From Limnocylindrus sp040397235 (GTDB taxonomy: Bacteria; Chloroflexota; Limnocylindria; Limnocylindrales; Limnocylindraceae): 64,000 bases of DNA. The notes beneath the pieces were generated by a model. The model worked only from the letters and a program-made list of their open reading frames with translations. It searched no databases and was not told where the DNA came from. Both the position numbers and the translations under genes were made by a program. This document shows positions 10,202 through 18,102 of the stretch, one piece after another; the stretch's first letter is position 1; the number at the start of each line of letters is the position of its first letter. The DNA lies in contig JBBAWH010000003.1 of assembly GCA_040397235.1 (NCBI GenBank), positions 62,001 to 126,000 of the forward strand, given 5' to 3'.

Positions 10202-10815
10202 TGCGTCTTGTTGCGTGCCTCAAAGGTGAAGGTCGCAGCGACCGAAGAGTCGGCCCCCGTTGTCGCACTCGCTGGCAGCGTGAAGGTGAAGGTGTACGCC
10301 GCACTCTTCGCCGTTGCCCCCGTCACCGCGCCACCATTCTGTGAACTCCATGCTGCGCCGATCGGCGCTGCAAACGAGCCATAGGCCGATAGCCCGTTCA
10401 GGGCTCCCGTATAGAGCGTCTCCGCGCCCCCACCGCCAATGCTGCGCGTGATCGTTACCTGCAGCGAAGCGCCGAGCCCAGATGGGGCGGTCGACGTGCC
10501 GGTGATATCGCTCCAGACCGCAATCTCTGTAAGGCTCGATGGCGTCGTCACGGTTGATTCGTTCAGCACCGTAATGGTCTGGGTAAACGTTGCTCCCGGA
10601 CCAATGTTGGTGAGTGTTGCGCCACCGAAGGTCAGCTGCTGTACACCGCCCGTACTCAACAAGACGACTCCAGATGTGGCCCCGCCGGTGACGGGTGCCG
10701 TGGCCGTGAATGCTGCGCTCGTGCGGCCGACCGTTGCGCCTGCGATCAGCGCGCCCACGATCGCTGCGGCCCACACGGCACGACGCGGCTGCTGGGCAGT
10801 TCTCTCTTGCTGCAT
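10198..10815 (-). CDS. TasA/CalY-like secreted protein with SipW-dependent signal peptide
   Basis: A 205-residue exported protein. The N-terminus is basic, then a hydrophobic helix (about residues 14-28) ends in GRTSAAFTATAP, resembling SipW-dependent signal peptides (small residues followed by A-x-F-T/S). The mature part has IGPGATFTQTITVLNES, LQVTITRSI, LYTGALNGL and FTFTLPAS, followed by a TFEAR terminus, the layout of the camelysin/TasA family. TasA relatives form extracellular fibres or surface proteases. An AGAGGAGAAG ribosome site precedes the ATG. It heads the module and is translationally coupled to the signal peptidase. Fibre formation here is inference. Confidence 0.72.
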   Translation of the reverse strand: MQQERTAQQPRRAVWAAAIVGALIAGATVGRTSAAFTATAPVTGGATSGVVLLSTGGVQQLTFGGATLTNIGPGATFTQTITVLNESTVTTPSSLTEIAVWSDITGTSTAPSGLGASLQVTITRSIGGGGAETLYTGALNGLSAYGSFAAPIGAAWSSQNGGAVTGATAKSAAYTFTFTLPASATTGADSSVAATFTFEARNKTQ

Positions 10816-10968
10816 AACTTCTCCTCTGGGCGGGTCCGGAGGCGGAGGGGGATCCTACGGCCGCTGACGTATCGGCGACCCAACGGATTGCTAAGTGTAA
10901 AATCAGCCTAAGTGGTCTCGGGCGTAGTCAACGCTTAGCGCTTGAGGGAGTGAGAGAAAGCCTCAAAT
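10816..10968. other. intergenic region between NMT1-like lipoprotein gene and TasA-like operon
   Basis: About 150 bp, presumably the promoter region of the TasA-like operon on the minus strand. A TTGACT (10931-10926) and a TAGGCT (10910-10905) lie on that strand but only 15 bp apart, which is suboptimal. No convincing terminator or ORF was seen. Confidence 0.35.
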
Positions 10969-12060
10969 TCACTCCAGCGGTAGTGCAGTTCCAGACGAGA
11001 CCCAGCCTTCGCCGATTCGATCAATTTCGCTCGGCAGGTACTCAAGCGCCAGGGTAAGAATCCTGTCAGTAACGTTGGCCCCAGCTGATCCGGCCGCCGC
11101 AGTGCTTAGGACTCCTGCGGGTGCGGGCCAGATCGAGGCGTTGAACTGGTCAAGTGACCAGATCAACGCATCGCCAAATCTATCCGTCTGCCCACCCTGC
11201 TCAAACACTGCGGCGCAGTCGACTGGCAGATCTCGACAAAAGGCGAGCCCGCTCGTGAGGCCGATCAATACGAGCGCGGCCGCGATCTCAAGGTTCGGGA
11301 TCTCAAGGGCGGCCGACGCGGCCCAAAGCCCAAGGCCTTGGATTTCCGCCGTGTCACCAAGGTCAATCACGGAGATTCCGTCGGCGCCAACCGGTGCCCC
11401 AGTCTCCGCAGAGATAAACTCCTGTGCGCGCGCTAACCCGTCGTAGCTGGCCAGGAACGCAGCTGAGACGCTGCCGTCAAAAAGCGGGGTGAGGTCGAGC
11501 GGGAGTGAGGGATCAGCCGGGAACTCCGCCGTAACATTTTCGGCCCCCTCGCGTGCGAGCAGGGCTAGGAGCGGGATCTCATCGCCAATAATGCCTTGCA
11601 CCAGGACAGTGGTGCCCGAAAGGTCTGCACCCGTCGTCGCCCCCGACGAGGGTGCGACCAGGACCTTAGAAGAGCGCTGCTGCAGATTGCCGATCATCAC
11701 GAGCTGATCGCGTCCAGCGACGTCGGCTGCTGACACAGCGGCTGGCGTTGCAAAGTAGAGATGAAGTTCGGTCTCTGATCCGGTGGCGTTAAGGGGCTCC
11801 TCGTCCGCTGATGGCGCAATTTGATCGATAGAGACCCCAGCGGCCGCGATCGCTTCTGAGGCGGCTGCGTAGGCCAAGGGTGCCGTCAGAACATCGGGAG
11901 CTCCCGGAAGATGAATGATGACCCTGATCTCTGCCGACGGCTTCAGCTCGCCTGCGATAGACGATGCCGACGGTTCGACACTCCCGCCAATTGGTGGGCG
12001 GCAGCCCGTTGCTACTAGCGTCATCGCTAACGCTACGGCAAAAGGCTGAACGCGAATCAT
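10969..12060 (-). CDS. NMT1/THI5-like ABC substrate-binding lipoprotein coupled to pstB
   Basis: A 363-residue lipoprotein: the signal peptide ends in the lipobox LVATGC (Cys20). The mature part is a type II periplasmic-binding fold. The segment around GLAFCRDLPVDCAAVFEQGG followed by WSLDQFNASIWPAPAGV matches the C-terminal signature (CRD...C; NxxIWPxPxG) of NMT1/THI5-like substrate-binding proteins, known for pyrimidine or thiamine-precursor and aliphatic-sulfonate type ligands. The ATG overlaps the pstB stop, so it is translated with the phosphate transporter although it is not a PstS homologue. No phoU is visible. The ligand and the reason for the linkage are unknown. Confidence 0.65.
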   Translation of the reverse strand: MIRVQPFAVALAMTLVATGCRPPIGGSVEPSASSIAGELKPSAEIRVIIHLPGAPDVLTAPLAYAAASEAIAAAGVSIDQIAPSADEEPLNATGSETELHLYFATPAAVSAADVAGRDQLVMIGNLQQRSSKVLVAPSSGATTGADLSGTTVLVQGIIGDEIPLLALLAREGAENVTAEFPADPSLPLDLTPLFDGSVSAAFLASYDGLARAQEFISAETGAPVGADGISVIDLGDTAEIQGLGLWAASAALEIPNLEIAAALVLIGLTSGLAFCRDLPVDCAAVFEQGGQTDRFGDALIWSLDQFNASIWPAPAGVLSTAAAGSAGANVTDRILTLALEYLPSEIDRIGEGWVSSGTALPLE

Positions 12061-12932
12061 CCGAAGCGGCCTTGAATATAACTTTCTGTGAGCGGCTGCT
12101 TCGGCTTCGTGAATATCTCGGATGTCAGGCCAAACTCGACAAGGTACCCTGCGCGATCCTCGTCCATCGAGAAGAAGGCCGTCTCAGTTGAAACGCGTGA
12201 CGCTTGCTGCATGTTGTGCGTGACTATCACGATGGTGTATTCCGTGGCGAGCTCCCGAATTAGTTCTTCAATCTTCAACGTCGCAACCGGATCGAGTGCA
12301 GAGCATGGCTCATCCATGAGGACGATCCTCGGCTTCACTGCAATCGTCCTCGCGATGCAGAGGCGCTGTTGCTGGCCGCCCGACAGTGATGTTCCGGGCT
12401 GATTGAGCTTGTCTTTGACCTCGTCCCAGAGCGCTGCTCGGCGCAGTGAGGCCTCAACAAGATCGGCAATGTCACCTTTCGCCATGCGGGAGGCCAGGCG
12501 CACGCCCGAGGAGACGTTGTCGCGAATAGACATCGTGGGGAACGGATTCGGCTTCTGAAAGACCATGCCGACCACGCTTCGCGCGCGAACGGGATCGACC
12601 TCTGAACTGTACAAATCAACCCCATCCAAGGTAATCGTGCCCTCAACGGTCGCGCCAGCGAGAGTTTCGTGCATTCGATTGATCGTGCGAATCAGCGTCG
12701 ACTTGCCACAGCCAGACGGCCCAATTAACGCGGTGACACTCTTTGGTCGCACCGCTAGGCTCACATCCTTCACCGCCCTAAACGCGCCATAGCGGGCCGA
12801 CACGTTGCTTAGGACTAGGGCCCCAGCGTCGCTATCTTGCGCTGCGCGTGCGGCCTCTTGGCCAGGCGCCTTAGGGTGGGTTGAGCTGTTTGACGTCTTG
12901 CTGCCAACTGCATTTGTGCGCTGCTCTGCCAT
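12057..12932 (-). CDS. pstB: phosphate ABC transporter ATP-binding protein
   Basis: Cytoplasmic ATPase of the Pst high-affinity phosphate importer. The 291-residue protein has a polar N-terminal extension of about 35 residues, Walker A GPSGCGKST, the Q-loop VGMVFQKPNPFP typical of PstB, the signature LSGGQQQRLCIARTIA and Walker B IVLMDEPCSALDP. The second Met (MAEQRTN) is chosen as start because GGAGG lies 4 nt before it, while the longer frame would overlap pstA. The 3' end overlaps the lipoprotein gene. Confidence 0.95.
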   Translation of the reverse strand: MAEQRTNAVGSKTSNSSTHPKAPGQEAARAAQDSDAGALVLSNVSARYGAFRAVKDVSLAVRPKSVTALIGPSGCGKSTLIRTINRMHETLAGATVEGTITLDGVDLYSSEVDPVRARSVVGMVFQKPNPFPTMSIRDNVSSGVRLASRMAKGDIADLVEASLRRAALWDEVKDKLNQPGTSLSGGQQQRLCIARTIAVKPRIVLMDEPCSALDPVATLKIEELIRELATEYTIVIVTHNMQQASRVSTETAFFSMDEDRAGYLVEFGLTSEIFTKPKQPLTESYIQGRFG

Positions 12933-12945
12933 TGATCCTCCAAAC

Positions 12946-13821
12946 CTACGCTGTGCGGCTATTAATTGTGCGCCCACGAACGAGCACGTTAATGACCAGC
13001 GCTATCACCATTAACACCAGTGCGGTTGCCCATGCCTGTCCGATTGATAGGTCATCGGCAGCCGCTGAATATTGGTAGATCACGATTGGCATCGCGTTCA
13101 TCGTCGTTGAGTAGTCAAGCCAATTTTCCGAATTTGTCCCGTACGCTGTCATGAGGAGAGGTGCAGTCTCTCCCAGCGCACGACTGAAGGCGAGAATGAT
13201 CCCAGTCAGGATGCCGGGGAGCGCCGTGCGCAGGCTGATCATCACAGCGGTTTTCCAAACAGGGATGCCGAGCGCCAAAGATGCCTCACGGATAGCCTGG
13301 GGGACAAGCCGAAGAATCTCTTGCGTAGAGCGCATGACAATGGGCGTTGTGATGATCCCAAGTGCCGCCACCGCTGCCCAGCCCGAAAAGCTGAGAATGG
13401 GCACCAAGATCAGGTACGCGAATGTGCCCGCCACGATGCTTGGAACCCCGAGCATCACATCGATGACTGTCTCACCTACTGACCTCACGCGGGATGAGGC
13501 AAACTCGGAGAGGTAGAGGCCACCTGCGACACCAATCGGTGCAGTAATGACGATTGCGAGGGCGCTCAACTGCAACGAACCGACGATGGCGTTCAGCACG
13601 CCCGGCTGCTGGTCGAGCGGATTATTCAAAAAGAACGACGGCGTCACATATGAGGCAGCCTTCAGCACCACGAAGATGATCAGAGCTACGAGCGGAAGGA
13701 TGGTGAGGAAGGCGGCGAGTGCAACAGCGGCGCGCATGACGAGGCTGACTCGCTGACGACGCCGATCGGTAGGCCCAGACTTGGTTAGCAGGTCTGCGGT
13801 TGATACCCTTGCGACTGTCAC
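12946..13821 (-). CDS. pstA: phosphate ABC transporter permease PstA
   Basis: Inner-membrane permease subunit of the phosphate importer, 291 residues with about six hydrophobic helices. Visible signatures are the GVAGGLYLSEFA segment, the coupling-helix EAA-like loop ASLALGIPVWKTAVMISLRTALPGI, and SRALGETAPLLM. The GTG start overlapping the pstC stop (GTGA) is preferred; the longer open frame upstream is basic, Arg-rich sequence in the shadow of pstC. Confidence 0.93.
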   Translation of the reverse strand: MTVARVSTADLLTKSGPTDRRRQRVSLVMRAAVALAAFLTILPLVALIIFVVLKAASYVTPSFFLNNPLDQQPGVLNAIVGSLQLSALAIVITAPIGVAGGLYLSEFASSRVRSVGETVIDVMLGVPSIVAGTFAYLILVPILSFSGWAAVAALGIITTPIVMRSTQEILRLVPQAIREASLALGIPVWKTAVMISLRTALPGILTGIILAFSRALGETAPLLMTAYGTNSENWLDYSTTMNAMPIVIYQYSAAADDLSIGQAWATALVLMVIALVINVLVRGRTINSRTA

Positions 13822-14756
13822 GATCGGCCGCCTCCGAACGCAAATCGGCGGATGAGAACGCGCACGACAAAGCTCAAGATGGATGTGATCATGAAGAGTG
13901 AGAGGCCGAGCGCTGCAATCGCCCCGATGGCCACAGGCCCCGAGGCTTCGCCAACATTTGCGGCGATTTTGCTTGCCACCGTCTGGCCTGGCGCGAAGAG
14001 CGTCGAGGGAATGCCCTCTGCGTTGCCGATGACCATCGCAACGGCGACCGTCTCGCCGATCGCACGGCCGAGCGCAAGCAGGACGCCCCCGATCAGGCCG
14101 ATGCGCGCTGTAGGTAGCACGACGTCTCGAATGACCTCCCATCGGGTGGCGCCCATGCCGATGTAGCCCTCCCGTAAGGAGATGGGCACAGAGCGAATGA
14201 ATTCACGGCTGACAGCGACCACCATCGGAAGGATCATTATGGCGAGAAGGAATCCGGCGCGAAAGATGCTGTCGGCAGCGGGCGAGGATGGGTCTTCAGA
14301 GAGGAACGGGATAACCTGACCGAGCGAGGAGGCGATCCACCATTCGACAGAGTCGCGCAGGCGGTTTGACAAATCTCCTGCGGCCCACAACCCAAAGACC
14401 ACCGATGGGATCGCTGCGATCAGCTCGACGATAAAGGTTAGTGGCGCGGCTATGCGCGCGGGAGCAAATTCCACGAGGTAGATTGCAGCCAATATTCCGA
14501 TCGGTGCGGCGAAGAAGATTGCCACCAGGCTCGTGGCGAGAGTGCCAAAGATGGCAGCCAGAGCACCATCGGTGCCTGCGCTCGTAAAGTAGTTGAGCGG
14601 GCTTGCCACAGACCAGAGCGGCGTGCTGTAGCCGAAATAAGCGACCACTAAGGCGGCAAGCACCAAGATCAAAACGGCGAGGCCCCCGGCAGTGAGTCGG
14701 CGAAAGAGCGGGTCAAGCGAAATTCCGCTGCGGCGGCGTAAGTTCACCTGCTGCAT
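13818..14756 (-). CDS. pstC: phosphate ABC transporter permease PstC
   Basis: Partner permease of PstA, 312 residues and about six membrane helices. Family features are AAPIGILAAIYLVEFAP, IPSVVFGLWA, GMGATRWEVIRDVVLPTARIG (coupling loop) and LGRAIGETVAVAMVIGNA. The ATG at MQQVNL has GGAAGGAGA 3 nt upstream and is chosen over an ATG 14 codons earlier. It is separated from pstS by two strong hairpins, so expression relative to pstS is probably reduced. Confidence 0.94.
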   Translation of the reverse strand: MQQVNLRRRSGISLDPLFRRLTAGGLAVLILVLAALVVAYFGYSTPLWSVASPLNYFTSAGTDGALAAIFGTLATSLVAIFFAAPIGILAAIYLVEFAPARIAAPLTFIVELIAAIPSVVFGLWAAGDLSNRLRDSVEWWIASSLGQVIPFLSEDPSSPAADSIFRAGFLLAIMILPMVVAVSREFIRSVPISLREGYIGMGATRWEVIRDVVLPTARIGLIGGVLLALGRAIGETVAVAMVIGNAEGIPSTLFAPGQTVASKIAANVGEASGPVAIGAIAALGLSLFMITSILSFVVRVLIRRFAFGGGRS

Positions 14757-14815
14757 GGCTCTCCTTCCCTCTCTCTCAATCTCTGACGTGCCTAGCAAAA
14801 GGCCAGAATAGCGTG

Positions 14816-14846
14816 TGGGAGGGGCGAGTAAAACTCGCCCCTCCCA
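14816..14846 (-). terminator. strong hairpin in the pstS-pstC gap
   Basis: A perfect 14-bp stem (TGGGAGGGGCGAGT and its complement) around a 3-nt loop. On the minus strand the following bases are not a T-run, so it is probably a partial terminator or an mRNA 3'-end stabiliser that favours pstS over the downstream permease genes. Confidence 0.7.
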
Positions 14847-14863
14847 GCCTGCCCGTGGCAGGC
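14847..14863 (-). repeat. second hairpin directly after pstS
   Basis: GCCTGCC and GGCAGGC form a 7-bp perfect stem with a 3-nt loop, 13 nt after the pstS stop and abutting the larger hairpin. The two probably act together as a pstS 3' end signal. Confidence 0.6.
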
Positions 14864-14876
14864 GTTTAACGAAACG

Positions 14877-16310
14877 CTATGGCCAGACGGCCGCGCCGTC
14901 CCACTCGATCGTTTTGAGCTGGGCGACCGCAGCGGCGCGTACCGCTGTTGGGAGCGCCACATAACCTGGATAGAGATACGTAGACGACTGCCCCGTGGTG
15001 AGCGCCCAGTTCATGAACGCGATCATGCCCTGAACCTGCCCCTTGCCAACGCTGCTGTCGTAGGCGCTGACCCAGTTTGTGTAGATCAGCCACCACGAGT
15101 ACCCAACGATTGGGTACGAGCTTGTACCTGCGCTGAAGACTGGCTGCTTATAGGATGAAGATGGGTTGATCGGATCTTCGCTCACTACCGCCGCTGACAT
15201 TGCAGCGATCGCGCCGGCCGATGTCGGCTTCAGGTAATTGAACTTACCCTTGTTCACCCCAGAGGTGAATTTGCTCTTGGTTTCGAGTGCTGCGACGGTC
15301 AGCCCGTACTTCGTTGCGTAAGAGGCCTCAACGTACGAGAAGCTATTCGGCGTCGTCTTCACGTAAGGTGCGATGCCACCATTGCCGCTCTTGCCAACGA
15401 TCGAGGCTGCACCATTCGCCGTACGAATAGCTGAGAAGTACGTGGCCGGCTGGACCTTCGTTGGAACCAGGTCAGTCGAAGATGCAGGGCTGTCAGCAAA
15501 GTTGCCGTCATAAACTGCTGTTGCACCTGAACCCGTGAAAAACTGACTGTGCATTCCGCACTGGTTCTGAGCAGCTGAAGCGGACTTCATCAGGTACGAC
15601 GTGAATACGAACGTGGTGCCTGACGAATCGCTTCGACTGACGACCTTGATGTCAGTGCTCGGCAGATTCGTGATCAATGGATTCAGCGCCTTGATTGCGG
15701 CGTTGTTCCACTTCTTGATTGTTCCCGCATAAATGCCACAAATCGTTTCGCCATTGAGCCGCAGCGTGGCCGCCGTGGTCGTGGTTGAGGTTGCTGAGGT
15801 CTTCTGCTTCAAACCTGGCAGGTTGTAGACCATCCCAAGCGGTCCCGCCGTAGCTGGGATCACCGTGTAATCAGTACCGATGTTTGCTACTGCCTCGATC
15901 AAGCCACGAGTGGCTGAGGTCAGGACTCCATCGGTGCCTGAGAACATGTTTACCGACTTCATTCGGTTTGCACCGTAGAAGTTTGTCTCGCCCGTTCCGG
16001 AGCCCACTGGTGAGTACCCAAGAACTAGACCATCTGCATCGGATGCGTGGAAGAACTCATAATTTGTGCAGAGGTCAGAGCTAGTGGTGTTGCAGAGAGG
16101 ATTCTCATCGGTAAACGACGAAAACCACTCCTTGTACTGGTTTGCAGGGAAGGTGGCACCAGACCCTTCGATCTTGCCCTCCGTGTCGCCGCCGTTGTAG
16201 CCCTCGTTCGGACTAATTGTTGGTGCTGTTGCGCTCGCGACACCGCTCAACATGACCGAGAGGGTCAGTGCTGCGGTAACGGCGAACTTGAAGCGAGACT
16301 TGAGCTTCAC
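14877..16310 (-). CDS. pstS: phosphate ABC transporter substrate-binding protein
   Basis: Extracytoplasmic phosphate-binding protein of the Pst system, 477 residues and longer than the usual 320-370. It has a classical signal peptide (KLKSRFKFAV..., cleavage near ASA) and no lipobox, which is unusual for a monoderm PstS. Motifs include IEGSGATFPANQYKEWF, NGETICGIYAGTIKKWN, SRSDSSGTTFVFTSYL and YPIVGYSWWLIYT. The GTG start at VKLKSRF is preferred because AAGGAG lies 6 nt upstream; a TTG 6 bases earlier abuts that site. A Pho-box-like array lies upstream. Confidence 0.93.
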   Translation of the reverse strand: MKLKSRFKFAVTAALTLSVMLSGVASATAPTISPNEGYNGGDTEGKIEGSGATFPANQYKEWFSSFTDENPLCNTTSSDLCTNYEFFHASDADGLVLGYSPVGSGTGETNFYGANRMKSVNMFSGTDGVLTSATRGLIEAVANIGTDYTVIPATAGPLGMVYNLPGLKQKTSATSTTTTAATLRLNGETICGIYAGTIKKWNNAAIKALNPLITNLPSTDIKVVSRSDSSGTTFVFTSYLMKSASAAQNQCGMHSQFFTGSGATAVYDGNFADSPASSTDLVPTKVQPATYFSAIRTANGAASIVGKSGNGGIAPYVKTTPNSFSYVEASYATKYGLTVAALETKSKFTSGVNKGKFNYLKPTSAGAIAAMSAAVVSEDPINPSSSYKQPVFSAGTSSYPIVGYSWWLIYTNWVSAYDSSVGKGQVQGMIAFMNWALTTGQSSTYLYPGYVALPTAVRAAAVAQLKTIEWDGAAVWP

Positions 16311-16391
16311 GTTCAACTCCTTGGTTACTTAATGTGGCTGGGTGCCACTCACCCGCCGATTACTCGGCGCGTCCCAATCCTCTACCCACGT

Positions 16392-16430
16392 CGTCAACGC
16401 TTCGTAATCAACTGGTTACCGTTCTGTTAA
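16392..16430 (-). promoter_or_regulatory. putative Pho box: four hexamers at 11-bp spacing upstream of pstS
   Basis: On the minus strand the hexamers TTAACA, GTAACC, ATTACG and TTGACG follow each other with exactly 5-bp spacers, i.e. an 11-bp period. This resembles the TTAACA direct repeats of PhoP boxes (Bacillus) and the 11-bp repeat logic of PhoB boxes. The array ends about 80 bp before the pstS start. A TAGAGG (16384-16379) could be the -10. Confidence 0.6.
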
Positions 16431-16475
16431 TTCTGCGGTGAGTTGTCCACAAAAGACGATTGTTACGGGATCGGC

Positions 16476-16488
16476 TACTATCTCGCAC
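16476..16488 (+). promoter_or_regulatory. leaderless -10 element of tdk
   Basis: TACTAT ends 7 nt before the ATG at 16489, placing the predicted transcript start at the start codon. No Shine-Dalgarno is present and no good -35 was found. Confidence 0.6.
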
Positions 16489-17073
16489 ATGCCTATTCCG
16501 CGTAGACCCTGGCTCCACGTCATTGCTGGCTGCATGAGCAGCGGCAAGACGGCCGAGGTCGTCCGCCTCCTCACCCGTCGGCAGATCGCTGGCCAGAGCG
16601 TGCTCCTGATCACCCCCGCCCGCGACACCCGCCTGGCCCCGGGAGAGGTCGTGAGCCGCACGGGCACCCGCTTCCCGAGCGTGGTGGCGCCAGATGCTGA
16701 GGCGATCCGCAACGAGGTGGCTCGCCTGAACCCCGATGCGGTGGCGATCGAGGAGGCCCAGTTCTTCGGGCCAGAGCTTCCCGCCATTATTGAAGAGATC
16801 GTTGGGGCACCGCGAACCGTGATCGTGAGTGGCCTTGATCAAGACTTCGCCGGTCGGCCATTCGCCACGATTCCCGACCTAATGGCCCGAGCTGACGAAG
16901 TAACAAAGCTCTCGGCGATCTGCGTGGTGTGCGGAAACGAGGCAACGCGCACCCAGCGGCTGCGCGATGGCAAGCCGGCACGCGCCGACGATGAACTGAT
17001 CGTGATCGGCGGCATGGCTGGTGATGACACGTACGAGGCGCGCTGCCGCGCCTGCCACGAGGTGATCGCCTAG
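16489..17073 (+). CDS. tdk: thymidine kinase
   Basis: Type II thymidine kinase of the salvage pathway, phosphorylating thymidine with ATP. The 194-residue protein has P-loop AGCMSSGKT (residues 13-21), VAIEEAQFF (Asp-to-Glu variant of the usual DEAQFF), the substrate lasso region FATIPDLMARADEVTKLSA, and the structural zinc cysteines CVVC and CRAC. The ATG at 16489 is preferred to an upstream in-frame GTG because of the -10 position and family length. The gene converges on the EamA gene and the stops overlap in CTAG. Confidence 0.93.
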   Translation: MPIPRRPWLHVIAGCMSSGKTAEVVRLLTRRQIAGQSVLLITPARDTRLAPGEVVSRTGTRFPSVVAPDAEAIRNEVARLNPDAVAIEEAQFFGPELPAIIEEIVGAPRTVIVSGLDQDFAGRPFATIPDLMARADEVTKLSAICVVCGNEATRTQRLRDGKPARADDELIVIGGMAGDDTYEARCRACHEVIA

Positions 17074-18041
17074 CGCGTTGGCTTTCGCGCTGGGCTTCGG
17101 CGCGGGCTCACGGATCGAATCGCCCCCCACTCCGCCACCAGCACGGCGCCGAGGATCAGCGCCCCACCAACCAGCTGAATCGCGGTCAGGCTCTCGCTAA
17201 AGAGGTAGCCGGCCGCCACGATCGTGAAGATCGGCTCAACGGTGCTGATGAGTGCGGCACGTGCAGCGCCAAGGCGCTGCGCGCCAATGTAGAAGGCGCC
17301 AATCGGAATGATGCCCGCAATGGTGGCGACCCCGATGATCGGCAGCAGGGCCGCGTCGGGGATCGGCAGTGGCAAGAGGTCGCGGCCGAGTGCGGCGCGC
17401 AGCACGAACATGCCCACGGCAGTGCCGAAGAGGCTGATTGGAATGGCGGCGAGTGGCGAGGTGCCTCCGCCGCGCGTCGCACCGGTGCCGCTCTTCGTCT
17501 CACCGCCGAGGCGTGCGGCGAGGATGATGTAGCAGCTGTAGATGATCGGTGAGGCGACGCCGAGCACGAGGCCAATCAACGCCGGCTCTTTCGCTTCGGG
17601 AATCCCTCCCACACCAAGAACAACCCCCGTGGTGGCGATGGCGAGGGCGATCCAGGGTCGGGGGCCCGACGGTGCATGTGCAAAGAAGATGGAGAGCACG
17701 GCCACGATGGCTGGGAAGGCGTAGGTCATGAGCCCTGCGAGCGAAGCATCAATGTAGGTGAGGCTCCCAAAGTAAGTGGCGGCGTTGCCGGTGAAGAAGA
17801 GGCCGATCGCAAACGAGCGCAGTGCACGCTCGCGGGTGAGGCTGCGCAAGGCCGCGCGTCCCGCAGGCAACGCGAGCACCACGACCCCAAGGATCAGCAC
17901 GGCGAGCAGGTGACGCCAGACGAGCAGGTCGAGCCAGTCAAAGCCCGTTGGGTAGATCGCCTTCGCAAAAAGTGAGCCTGACCCATAGCCGATCGCCGAG
18001 ATGCCGACGATGAGAATCCATGGGAGACGACTTGAACGCAT
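17070..18041 (-). CDS. EamA/DMT-family transporter
   Basis: Inner-membrane drug/metabolite-type transporter, 323 residues with ten predicted helices in two EamA repeats. Visible segments include GSLFAKAIYPTGFDWLDLLVWRH, ATYFGSLTYIDASLAGLMTYAFPAIVAVLS near the end of repeat 1, and GAARAALISTVEPIFTIVAAGYLFSE in repeat 2, the usual EamA 'EP' helix. The start at MRSSRLPW is preferred over one 47 codons upstream because a TATCCT element sits 6 nt before it. Substrate unknown. It is divergent from another EamA gene, with 61 bp between start codons. Confidence 0.87.
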   Translation of the reverse strand: MRSSRLPWILIVGISAIGYGSGSLFAKAIYPTGFDWLDLLVWRHLLAVLILGVVVLALPAGRAALRSLTRERALRSFAIGLFFTGNAATYFGSLTYIDASLAGLMTYAFPAIVAVLSIFFAHAPSGPRPWIALAIATTGVVLGVGGIPEAKEPALIGLVLGVASPIIYSCYIILAARLGGETKSGTGATRGGGTSPLAAIPISLFGTAVGMFVLRAALGRDLLPLPIPDAALLPIIGVATIAGIIPIGAFYIGAQRLGAARAALISTVEPIFTIVAAGYLFSESLTAIQLVGGALILGAVLVAEWGAIRSVSPRRSPARKPTR

Positions 18042-18053
18042 CGGGGAAGGATA
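18042..18053 (-). promoter_or_regulatory. leaderless -10 of the minus-strand EamA gene
   Basis: TATCCT (18053-18048) lies 6 nt before the ATG at 18041, and no ribosome site is visible. Confidence 0.5.
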
Positions 18054-18089
18054 CGCGAGCGCAGCGGGGCAGTCCTGATCCGTCTCGTC

Positions 18090-18102
18090 TAGCATCAACG
18101 CT
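18090..18102 (+). promoter_or_regulatory. leaderless -10 of the plus-strand EamA gene
   Basis: TAGCAT (18090-18095) lies 7 nt before the ATG at 18103. It shares a 61-bp gap with the divergent leaderless promoter. Confidence 0.5.
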
